5,309 bases of DNA from Lachnospiraceae bacterium. GTDB lineage: Bacteria; Bacillota; Clostridia; Lachnospirales; Lachnospiraceae. Within the stretch, counting starts at the first letter, position 1, and each line of letters opens with the position of its first letter. Below are positions 1 through 5,309 of this stretch, one piece after another. The notes under the pieces were generated by a model. That model did not search any database and was not told the DNA's origin. It saw only the letters and a list, made by a program, of their open reading frames with translations. Location of the stretch: assembly GCA_003520205.1 (NCBI GenBank), contig DOVG01000210.1:1-5309 (forward strand), given 5' to 3'. The translations under genes were made by a program, and so were the position numbers.

Positions 1-544
1 TCTGCTGAACTGAAAAGTCGAATGCTTCTGCTGACTGCTTGTTCTGAGCAGAAAGCTCTGTTACAACCTGCTTTGAATCAAGAGACTTCTTAACTAACTC
101 TGGATCATATATATCCTTTGTAATCTCCCAACCTGAACCAAAGTTGGTTTTGAATTCAAAATAATCATTCTGGTATACCTTATCAGTAACTATACCTGGT
201 GTATAATCTGCTTTGCCAAATATATCACTGAATTTTCCAAATACAAAATATCCAACTGTACCTAATAGAAGAACTATTATGAGAATTACAACCCATACAG
301 GAAAACCACTTTTTTCCTTTATTACCGGCTGGTCATAGTTACCATTTCCATACATAGGCATCTGCTGTGTTGGATTATTTGAATATGGTGAACCCGGCTG
401 CGGATTATTATTCATGTACGGTGACGATGGCTGTGGATTACTATTCGCATATGGCGAACCCGGCTGTGGATCACTTCCGTATGGTGAATCTGCATACGGC
501 GAACTCTGTGGTTCCTGATTATTATCTTGCTGTTTTAACTGCAT
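1..544 (-). CDS. Membrane-anchored protein with Pro/Asn-rich repeat tail, 5' part only (partial)
   Basis: Reading the minus strand from ATG at 544-542 gives 181 open codons to the window edge, so the C-terminus is missing. The start is firm: an in-frame TAA directly precedes the ATG, and AGGGGAG (557-551) lies 6 bases upstream. Residues 1-73 are low-complexity and rich in Pro, Gln, Asn, Ser and Tyr, with PQPGSPY-like units every 11 residues. Residues about 82-102 (PVWVVILIIVLLLGTVGYFVF) form one strong transmembrane helix. Lys76 and Lys78 just before it favour an N-in orientation, so the repeat tail should be cytoplasmic and the region after residue 103 outside. The outside part begins with a YQNDYFEF...GW pattern (residues 124-139), reminiscent of small extracytoplasmic domains in clostridial membrane proteins; that likeness is an impression, not a family match. 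No cleavable signal peptide is seen. Function unknown. It is transcribed away from the 1040-aa gene. Confidence 0.85.
   Translation of the reverse strand, partial: MQLKQQDNNQEPQSSPYADSPYGSDPQPGSPYANSNPQPSSPYMNNNPQPGSPYSNNPTQQMPMYGNGNYDQPVIKEKSGFPVWVVILIIVLLLGTVGYFVFGKFSDIFGKADYTPGIVTDKVYQNDYFEFKTNFGSGWEITKDIYDPELVKKSLDSKQVVTELSAQNKQSAEAFDFSVQQ
383..511 (-). repeat. In-frame 33-base repeats encoding PQP(G/S)SPY units
   Basis: Inside the 5' end of the left membrane-protein gene, the motif PQPGSPY (residues 26-32), PQPSSPY (37-43) and PQPGSPY (48-54) recurs with an exact 11-residue, 33-base spacing. A shorter PQSSPY copy at residues 12-17 precedes them. The DNA copies are similar (cagccgggttcgccatat-like) but not identical. 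Such Pro/Tyr-rich cytoplasmic tails are flexible; copy-number variation between strains would be expected but cannot be seen here. Confidence 0.8.
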
Positions 545-581
545 TTATTTCTCCCCTTGTTCATATAAATTAATTATCTTC

Positions 582-587
582 ATTATA
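582..587 (-). promoter_or_regulatory. Candidate -10 box for the left membrane-protein gene
   Basis: The minus strand reads TATAAT here, a perfect match to the sigma-A -10 consensus. It would place transcription start near 575, giving a leader of about 30 bases before the ATG at 544. No good -35 hexamer is visible at 16-18 bases upstream and there is no TG extension, so this is a candidate only. It sits directly after the T-tract of the terminator at 589-641, which suits a promoter that restarts transcription after an upstream unit ends. Confidence 0.4.
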
Positions 588-588
588 G

Positions 589-641
589 AAAAACACTATC
601 CACATATTAGCATTAAAATATGGATAGTGCTATATATTTTT
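589..641 (-). terminator. Stem-loop terminator with T-tract (possibly bidirectional)
   Basis: CACTATCCA (594-602) pairs with TGGATAGTG (621-629) as a perfect 9-bp stem around an AT-rich 18-base loop. On the minus strand the stem is followed by TTTTT (593-589). On the plus strand it is followed by an AT-rich run ending in TTTTT (637-641). It lies 20 bases after the stop codon of the minus-strand remnant at 649, so its natural job would be to end that gene's transcript. There is no recognisable plus-strand gene to its left. Confidence 0.65.
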
Positions 642-648
642 GTTGGAA

Positions 649-816
649 TCACTTTACCTTAAACCTGATGGTTTTCTTATTATTCTTTTTATCGATTACT
701 GTCAGCTTGTTCCATTTGCCCTTTTTCTTCAGCTTTTTCTTATTTGATGCAAGCTTTAAAGGTGTTTCGGTGTTCTTACATTTACGGTAATACTTTGAGG
801 AAGAACCTCTACTATA
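649..816 (-). pseudogene. 3' remnant of an unidentified gene, no start codon
   Basis: The minus strand is open for 55 codons up to TGA at 651-649, bounded upstream by an in-frame TAA at 819-817. No ATG, GTG or TTG start lies in frame. The encoded peptide is basic and ends in an alternating, beta-strand-like pattern (KWNKLTVIDKKNNKK then TIRFKVK), which looks like the C-terminus of a real protein. A stem-loop terminator follows 20 bases after the stop, as expected at a true gene end. I see no continuation in the other minus-strand frames between 820 and 952, so the body of the gene appears deleted. The family is not recognised. The alternative is a chance open frame in AT-rich DNA; the terminator placement is the main argument against that. 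Confidence 0.4.
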
Positions 817-846
817 TTAAAGAATCTTGTTTTTGTTTTTTATGTG

Positions 847-877
847 TTGCGCTTTTGTTGTACTCTATAGGTATAAT
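847..877 (+). promoter_or_regulatory. Candidate promoter for the 1040-aa gene, with inverted repeat over the -10
   Basis: TATAAT at 872-877 matches the sigma-A -10 consensus. The best upstream hexamer is TTGCGC (847-852), but the spacing is 19 bases, longer than the preferred 17, so the -35 is weak. The -10 lies inside a small inverted repeat, CTCTAT (863-868) and ATAGAG (876-881), which could be an operator or chance. Transcription would start near 884, leaving a leader of about 70 bases. Confidence 0.4.
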
Positions 878-904
878 AGAGATGTACGTATGACAAAAAA
901 TATA

Positions 905-934
905 GTACTCCAAGTTAATTGGACCATTGTACAT
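905..934 (+). promoter_or_regulatory. Small inverted repeat in the leader of the 1040-aa gene
   Basis: TCCAA (909-913) and TTGGA (919-923) form a 5-bp inverted repeat around GTTAA. GTAC lies a few bases outside on each side (905-908 and 928-932 region, the right copy at 929-932). It is downstream of the candidate -10 and before the ribosome binding site at 940-945. It is too short to be a terminator and has no T-tract; it may be a protein-binding site or chance. Confidence 0.2.
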
Positions 935-952
935 TATGTAGGAGGATAAAAA

Positions 953-3900
953 ATGCCAAAGTATAGACCATCAGATGACGATTATGTAATATTCTCTGCT
1001 GCAAGTTCTCTTTACGGTGCTTTTGCACCAATTGAAGAAAAACTCAAAGCAGGAGGCTATAAAGGACCTTTATTTGCCGATTTTAAAAATGATATTTATA
1101 AGGATCTTGAAATTATTGATGACAAAGCAACCCAAAAGAAACAGGAAGATTATGACACAAAAAATCCCGACAACCCTAAGAAGGTTTCTCCAGTATATAA
1201 GTCATCAGAATTAGATCCTGTTAATCAAGCAGATGATTTAGAGCACTCTGAATCAGGTAATCTTTATAGGGAAAATGAAATGAGCATGAAAAAGACCTTA
1301 TCAAAGAATCAGGAAAAAAAGTTCAGGGAGTATTCAAAAAAATATGAAAATTACCTCGATCTTATAATTAAAAATACTCCTGAAGACGAATACCCTAATG
1401 AGCTTAGTGAGATCAAATTCCACAAAGCATATTTTAGAATGATTAGAGTTTTTGGATCAAGAGAGCTTTTAGAAGATCAGATGGGCTTTCTGATGAATGC
1501 AAGAGGCTTTGATGGCGACCATGCATCTATAAAATACAGTAAAAAAGATTCTGGTATATCAAGGGAACTCTGGAGACTTGTGGATAAGAATTATCCATAC
1601 AGTGAACATAGAGAAGCTATCACAAATCTTATTAATGCTGCATGTGATTATGAAGAGAATAAGGAGAAGGATACCTATATCGAACAGATTAAAGCCAGGG
1701 AAAACTATAAGAAGTGTCTAAAAAATTATCTAAAAGTTAATAGTAAGCTTATGGAGACGCGAGAAGAATGCAGGAGGATGATAAAGCTTGATGAGTTAAA
1801 TGATGCGATAAAATCGCTGAAACTCGCAGATGGTGAAGATAAGAAAATTGATTATGAAGCTATATATAAAAGAGTAAATGATAATAAAGAACAAGGTAAG
1901 AAAGTAGATCCTAAGGATAAAGAAATCTATGATAAGATTATGTTCAAAGCTAATAATCTTGAGAAAATAATAAGTGATTTGAAGCAAAATGATGGACCTG
2001 ATAAGGACATCGATTATTATGCTATCTACCAAAGAGCAAAGGATAAGATAGATAATAACGAGGAAGTGGATTTAGAAGAAAAAGAAGTCTATGATAAGAT
2101 ATCAAATGAAATCGAACAACGGCTCGATTCTAAAGATGCTTATAATTCACGCTATGGTCTTGAAATAGAAGCAATGGGATATTACTTAAATGGCGATAAG
2201 GATTTTACAAGGAACCGAGGAAATCGTCGGTTCGAGACAGAACTCGAAGCCCAGATAAATGCTATTGATATGGGATGGCCTATGGACGAACTAATACATG
2301 TCCAGAGACTTCAAATAGTAAATTCAGCACAATTTAAAAGAAAACGAGGAGGAGAATTCACTCCGGAAGAAAAGAAAATTGTTAAAAAGGCAAAAGATTT
2401 CTATGAAAATAAAATCAAGGATAAACCATATCCTGATACAGAAGAGGGACGGCAGAATTTATACCAGGAGTTCTATGAGATAAGTAAGGAAATCTCAAAG
2501 CTTACAAAACAGACTTACGGTAATTTACAAGATGACGAGTATGACGTGGATGTAGAGTGGTCCCAGTTCAGAGATGATATCAAGAAGACCATGGATAAAC
2601 CCCTCTCCTTTGCAGATAAGCTGGTGGTGAAGCATGTTCAGGAGGAAGCTGATCCTGAGATAAATAATCAGAAAGTAGATGATATAAGTAAGCAGATTAA
2701 TAAAGATAGATTTGGTCACAGTAACTCGGGCGAAATCGCAAAGCTTCAGAAAGCATATAAGAAGTTTGCGGATACATTTAAGGCTGATGCAGATGGATTT
2801 ATTGTGGGTACAAATGGCATAAGTTCTGATAAACTAAAGCTTTTAGAAGAATTGAGAAAAAGTGCAGAAGAATATCTTAAGGCAAAGGATAAGGATAAGA
2901 AAATGCCTGAAGATCGTTCGGAGATGGGAAAACAGCGTTATGAAGGTGCAAAGGCCGCTTATCATATGGCAGACAAGATTATAAAACAATATGAGGCAAA
3001 GCTTGAAAGAGATGCTGAAGCTAAAAAAGAGGCCGAGAGAATAAAAGGAAGAAAAGAAACAAGGGAAATATATTTTGATCCGAACACTGCAAATAGCAAA
3101 CTCTCGATAAAGAAGGATAAATTAAAAGCCGGAAGTGAGGAAGCTTATAAGAAGCAAAAGGAAGCTGAAGAAAGACAAGCTCAGGCAGATGCTAAAAAGG
3201 AGCCGGTTACTGATGCTGAAAAGTATGAAAAGCTTATAAATAGTTGCCGTACTATGAAAGATGATCCTGTAAAAGCGGATGAAGAAATTCTTAATAAAGA
3301 GATTCAGGAAAAACGTGTAACGGATCTAAGTACTATGTTAGCAGCCATGGAATTAAGAGAGAGCGGAGAGCCTTATGATATAAATGCTATAAGAGATAAA
3401 GCATTAGAAATTCGAAATCTATATTCATTGGATGCTTTGAAAATCAGTACAGATACTCTTAATGGACCAGAAGTGCTTAAGAACTCTCTCTCTTATACAT
3501 TTAGAGCAGCAGATACGAGAATGATGCTTGAACAGTCTCTATATGATGTAAATAAAGGGAAATACAAAAATACAGCTGAGTCTCACACAAAGTATAAGAA
3601 GGATATCGCTGAATTACTAGGAAGAAAGAAACCACAAAGTGTAAGTCCACAGAGTCAGAAGATTATAGATGCACTAAATGAGATTAATAGTATAGATATG
3701 TCTGACAAATCCCTTATAGGTATCAATTCGTACAAGATGCGTAAGGCAAATGTAAAGCTAATGAATGCTGTGCAGGATTCATTTAAGAATTATAACCGAA
3801 TGGATATGAATGGCTATGGGACAAAGCTTGCGCTTGACTCAATGGCACTACTAAATACATATACAGGTTGTAAGTCTGTAATCAATAATCAGCTTATGAA

Positions 3901-4075
3901 AATTAATACCAAAATGAAGGATATGAATGGAAATCGTATAAATATTAATGTCGAAAACTTTAACAAGAACTTTGGGACTAAGAATTCTAAGCAATTAAAC
4001 AAACAAAACAATGTACGAAAGACAGTTCCTGCGCATGCTGCTGAAAATCTTCAGCATAATGGACCTAAAGTATAA
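953..4075 (+). CDS. Large uncharacterised charged helical protein with internal repeats (1040 aa)
   Basis: Start ATG 953 is well supported: AGGAGG (940-945) lies 7 bases upstream and an in-frame TAA at 947-949 excludes any earlier start. The protein is soluble-looking, with no signal peptide, lipobox or transmembrane helix. It is rich in Lys, Glu, Asp, Asn and Tyr, with only five Cys and three Trp. In order: a short N-terminal helical part (1-35); an acidic polar linker (about 40-105); a helical region with NARGFDGDH (182-190); a 54-residue tandem duplication (282-329 and 336-383); a helical middle; a GHSNSGE motif (588-594) leading into amphipathic helices; a likely coiled coil (about 668-705 and 728-750, Ala/Glu/Lys-rich); a second helical region (about 755-890); and a polar Asn/Lys/Gln-rich tail (about 1002-1040). 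I recognise no enzyme motif such as a Walker box, protease triad or nuclease signature. It appears monocistronic, followed by a hairpin at 4091. It could be a scaffold, cytoskeletal or effector-like protein, but no function can be assigned. Confidence 0.9.
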   Translation: MPKYRPSDDDYVIFSAASSLYGAFAPIEEKLKAGGYKGPLFADFKNDIYKDLEIIDDKATQKKQEDYDTKNPDNPKKVSPVYKSSELDPVNQADDLEHSESGNLYRENEMSMKKTLSKNQEKKFREYSKKYENYLDLIIKNTPEDEYPNELSEIKFHKAYFRMIRVFGSRELLEDQMGFLMNARGFDGDHASIKYSKKDSGISRELWRLVDKNYPYSEHREAITNLINAACDYEENKEKDTYIEQIKARENYKKCLKNYLKVNSKLMETREECRRMIKLDELNDAIKSLKLADGEDKKIDYEAIYKRVNDNKEQGKKVDPKDKEIYDKIMFKANNLEKIISDLKQNDGPDKDIDYYAIYQRAKDKIDNNEEVDLEEKEVYDKISNEIEQRLDSKDAYNSRYGLEIEAMGYYLNGDKDFTRNRGNRRFETELEAQINAIDMGWPMDELIHVQRLQIVNSAQFKRKRGGEFTPEEKKIVKKAKDFYENKIKDKPYPDTEEGRQNLYQEFYEISKEISKLTKQTYGNLQDDEYDVDVEWSQFRDDIKKTMDKPLSFADKLVVKHVQEEADPEINNQKVDDISKQINKDRFGHSNSGEIAKLQKAYKKFADTFKADADGFIVGTNGISSDKLKLLEELRKSAEEYLKAKDKDKKMPEDRSEMGKQRYEGAKAAYHMADKIIKQYEAKLERDAEAKKEAERIKGRKETREIYFDPNTANSKLSIKKDKLKAGSEEAYKKQKEAEERQAQADAKKEPVTDAEKYEKLINSCRTMKDDPVKADEEILNKEIQEKRVTDLSTMLAAMELRESGEPYDINAIRDKALEIRNLYSLDALKISTDTLNGPEVLKNSLSYTFRAADTRMMLEQSLYDVNKGKYKNTAESHTKYKKDIAELLGRKKPQSVSPQSQKIIDALNEINSIDMSDKSLIGINSYKMRKANVKLMNAVQDSFKNYNRMDMNGYGTKLALDSMALLNTYTGCKSVINNQLMKINTKMKDMNGNRININVENFNKNFGTKNSKQLNKQNNVRKTVPAHAAENLQHNGPKV
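1796..2101 (+). repeat. Diverged tandem duplication, 54-residue period, inside the 1040-aa protein
   Basis: Unit 1 covers residues 282-329 (1796-1939) and unit 2 residues 336-383 (1958-2101), exactly 54 residues apart. By eye, 24 of 48 aligned residues are identical without gaps. The shared core is I..L, DG.DK.IDY.AIY.R, a charged spacer, then VD...KE.YDKI. Conserved Tyr, Asp and Ile positions with a variable Lys/Glu/Asn spacer suggest a small helical module copied in tandem and since diverged. No convincing third copy is present. Confidence 0.8.
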
Positions 4076-4090
4076 ATTTTTAAAGCAAAT

Positions 4091-4128
4091 AAAGTCGGTC
4101 GCAAAACATAAGTATCGCGACCGACTTT
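4091..4128. terminator. Perfect 12-bp hairpin, bidirectional terminator between convergent genes
   Basis: AAAGTCGGTCGC (4091-4102) and GCGACCGACTTT (4117-4128) form a perfect GC-cored 12-bp stem with a 14-base loop. It starts 15 bases after the stop of the 1040-aa gene and lies 37 bases past the stop of the binding-protein gene on the other strand. The A/T ends of the stem supply a TTT on either strand. The following tracts (GTCTTCT on plus, ATTTGCTTT on minus) are only moderately T-rich. Position between convergent genes supports termination in both directions. Confidence 0.8.
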
Positions 4129-4164
4129 GTCTTCTATTAACTCTATAATTATCTATAATAGATT

Positions 4165-4992
4165 TTACTCAGCCTCTGTAGCACTTGCATCATCTGATGA
4201 AGTGTCTGCATCGAGATACTGAGCTGATATAGAAGAGATGGTTCCATCACTCTTCATTTTGCTGATAGAAGCATTTATCTGATTAAGAAGCTCTGTATTG
4301 CCCTTCTTAACTGCTATTCCATACTCTTCAGCCTCAAATGCTTCAGGATCATCAACTATCTTTATACCTTCGTTATCACCAACATACTTCTCCGCTGTAG
4401 CTGAATCAATAACTACAACATCACATTTACCATTCATAAGCTCAAGTATAGTTTCTGAACCCTTCTTGAAAGCTTCGTAGCTGTATCCAAGACCCTTAAC
4501 GCACTCTTCACCTGTGTAACCCTGAACAACGGCTATCTTCTTATCCTGCATATCAGAAGCCTTCTTGATATCAGAATCATCTTTAACAATCATAACCTGT
4601 GTAGCTGTGTAGTATGGCTCTGAGAAATCAACTGCCTCTTTTCTCTCATCTGTTATAGTCATACCTGCGATAACTGCATCTATCTGTCCATTCTGAAGTG
4701 CAAGAAGAAGTGAATCAAATTCCATATTATTTATAGAAGCTGTCTTTCCATTATCTTCTGCTATTTTCTTAGCTATAGCCATATCGATACCATCAAAACC
4801 ATCAACAACTCCTTCACCACCTACATATTCAAATGGTGGGAACTCTGCATTAGTACCGAATACAATAGTTCCTCCAGAAGTAGTTGTCTGCTCATTAGAA
4901 GAGCTCTCTTCCTGCTTTGAACCACATGCTGCCATAGATAATGCCATAACTGCTGCAAGACCAAGTGCAGCCATCTTTTTTACTAATTTCAT
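4165..4992 (-). CDS. Polar amino-acid ABC transporter substrate-binding lipoprotein (SBP_bac_3 family)
   Basis: This 275-aa protein captures an amino acid outside the membrane and delivers it to an ABC permease. Residues 1-22 are a lipoprotein signal (basic MKLVKK, hydrophobic core) ending in SMAAC, with lipidated Cys23. A Ser/Thr/Glu/Gln tether runs to about residue 41. The mature domain follows the family pattern: GTNAEFPPFEY (46-56), GFDGIDMAIAKKIAED (65-80), FDSLLLALQNGQIDAVIAGM (92-111), TDERKEAVDFSEPYY (114-128, with Arg117 in the usual carboxylate-binding place), VVQGYTGE (155-162), DVVVIDSATAEKYV (191-204, with Asp196 in the usual amino-group place), and YGIAVKKGN (224-232). The length is normal, with a short acidic Ser/Asp/Ala tail after 260. 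AAGGAGG (5007-5001) is 8 bases before the ATG. The gene follows the ATPase by 32 bases on the same strand, so they are co-transcribed. The exact amino acid (glutamine, cystine, arginine and others are possible) cannot be read from the sequence. Confidence 0.95.
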   Translation of the reverse strand: MKLVKKMAALGLAAVMALSMAACGSKQEESSSNEQTTTSGGTIVFGTNAEFPPFEYVGGEGVVDGFDGIDMAIAKKIAEDNGKTASINNMEFDSLLLALQNGQIDAVIAGMTITDERKEAVDFSEPYYTATQVMIVKDDSDIKKASDMQDKKIAVVQGYTGEECVKGLGYSYEAFKKGSETILELMNGKCDVVVIDSATAEKYVGDNEGIKIVDDPEAFEAEEYGIAVKKGNTELLNQINASISKMKSDGTISSISAQYLDADTSSDDASATEAE

Positions 4993-5024
4993 AACTGTTT
5001 CCTCCTTAATATATGATCCACGAA

Positions 5025-5309
5025 TTACAGAACCTTACTTAAAAACTCTCTCGTTCTATCATTCTGGGGATTTTCAAATATATCTTCAGGCGTACCCTGC
5101 TCAATTATTTCTCCTGCATCCATAAAAAGGATTCTGCTTCCAACTTCTCTGGCGAATCCCATCTCATGAGTAACAACGACCATTGTCATTCCACTCTTTG
5201 CCAGATTCTTCATTACATCCAGAACTTCTCCTACCATTTCAGGATCAAGTGCAGATGTCGGCTCATCAAAAAGCATAATCTCCGGTTCCATAGCAAGAGA
5301 CCTGGCTAT
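5025..5309 (-). CDS. Amino-acid ABC transporter ATP-binding protein, GlnQ type, C-terminal part (partial)
   Basis: The last 94 residues of a polar amino-acid importer ATPase are present; the N-terminus lies beyond the right edge. The fragment opens with IARSLAMEPE, the stretch that normally follows the LSGGQ signature. It continues with Walker B IMLFDEP (fragment residues 11-17, catalytic Glu16), the D-loop SALD (19-22) and the H-loop VTHEM (His48). It then has the family-typical ending GFAREVGSRILFMDAGEI, EQGTPEDIFENP and RTREFLSKVL. Family members are about 240 residues, so Walker A and the signature motif are outside the window. All catalytic residues that should be visible are intact. An internal ATG at 5291-5289 is not the start, because the frame stays open and homologous to the edge. 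It energises import with the binding protein encoded 32 bases downstream; a permease gene is expected further upstream. Confidence 0.95.
   Translation of the reverse strand: MARSLAMEPEIMLFDEPTSALDPEMVGEVLDVMKNLAKSGMTMVVVTHEMGFAREVGSRILFMDAGEIIEQGTPEDIFENPQNDRTREFLSKVL

Noticed and set aside
367..573. Plus-strand 68-codon open frame with repeated YY and MVNPA-like text
   Set aside because: It is antisense to the repeat tail of the left membrane-protein gene, which has a firm start, ribosome binding site and transmembrane helix. The repeats simply mirror that gene.
1017..1214. Plus-strand 65-codon open frame in another frame at the start of the large gene
   Set aside because: It overlaps well-supported coding sequence and has the composition expected of a frame-shifted reading of AT-rich DNA.
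1796..2032. Minus-strand 78-codon hydrophobic open frame
   Set aside because: It lies fully inside the 1040-aa gene. Its Ile/Phe-rich, membrane-like appearance is the expected reverse complement of Lys/Asn/Asp-rich codons; no supporting ribosome binding site was identified.
2213..2232. Inverted repeat AACCGA...TCGGTT within the large gene
   Set aside because: A 6-bp arm inside coding sequence with no T-tract; expected by chance at this length.
2525..2719. Minus-strand 64-codon open frame
   Set aside because: It is a shadow of the 1040-aa gene, with no supporting neighbours or recognisable protein features.
2881..2905. Short AAGGAT-type tandem repeat
   Set aside because: It encodes a KDKDKK run and is simple Lys/Asp low complexity, too short to be a meaningful repeat or CRISPR-like array.
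4133..4162. TCTATTA/TAATAGA inverted repeat after the binding-protein gene
   Set aside because: The arms are purely AT-rich, 7 bp long and 16 bases apart, next to a much stronger GC-cored hairpin that explains termination.
4298..4480. Plus-strand 60-codon open frame
   Set aside because: It is antisense to the well-conserved substrate-binding lipoprotein gene.

Overview
The window is AT-rich and looks like a low-GC Gram-positive chromosome, most likely a Lachnospiraceae-type member of the Clostridia (Butyrivibrio, Pseudobutyrivibrio or Roseburia relatives). This rests on strong AGGAGG-type ribosome binding sites, a lipoprotein signal ending SMAACGS followed by a Ser/Thr/Glu-rich tether, an SBP_bac_3 amino-acid binding protein next to a GlnQ-type ATPase, and Lys/Asn/Glu-rich proteins. 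The taxonomic call is inference from style, not from a marker gene.

Layout, left to right. (1) Positions 1-544, minus strand: the 5' part of a gene for a membrane-anchored protein with a Pro/Gln/Asn/Ser-rich repeat tail, one transmembrane helix and the start of an outside domain; it runs off the left edge. (2) Positions 545-952: a 408-base intergenic stretch. It holds a TATAAT box for the left gene, a stem-loop terminator, a startless 3' gene remnant (649-816, minus), and a promoter-like leader with small inverted repeats for the next gene. (3) Positions 953-4075, plus strand: one very large gene (1040 aa) for a charged, mainly helical, apparently soluble protein that I cannot assign to a family; it contains a diverged 54-residue tandem duplication. 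(4) Positions 4091-4128: a perfect 12-bp hairpin between convergent genes. (5) Positions 4165-5309, minus strand: the end of a polar amino-acid ABC transporter operon, with the ATPase (partial, runs off the right edge) followed by the lipoprotein binding protein.

How the genes relate: the ATPase and binding protein are two parts of one importer (the permease is expected beyond the right edge). The 1040-aa gene appears to be its own transcription unit: a ribosome binding site directly ahead, a hairpin directly after, a gene remnant on its left, and neighbours on the opposite strand. Nothing here links it functionally to the transporter or the membrane protein. It is the main candidate for something undescribed. 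The sequence supports 'large uncharacterised helical protein with internal repeats' and no specific activity.
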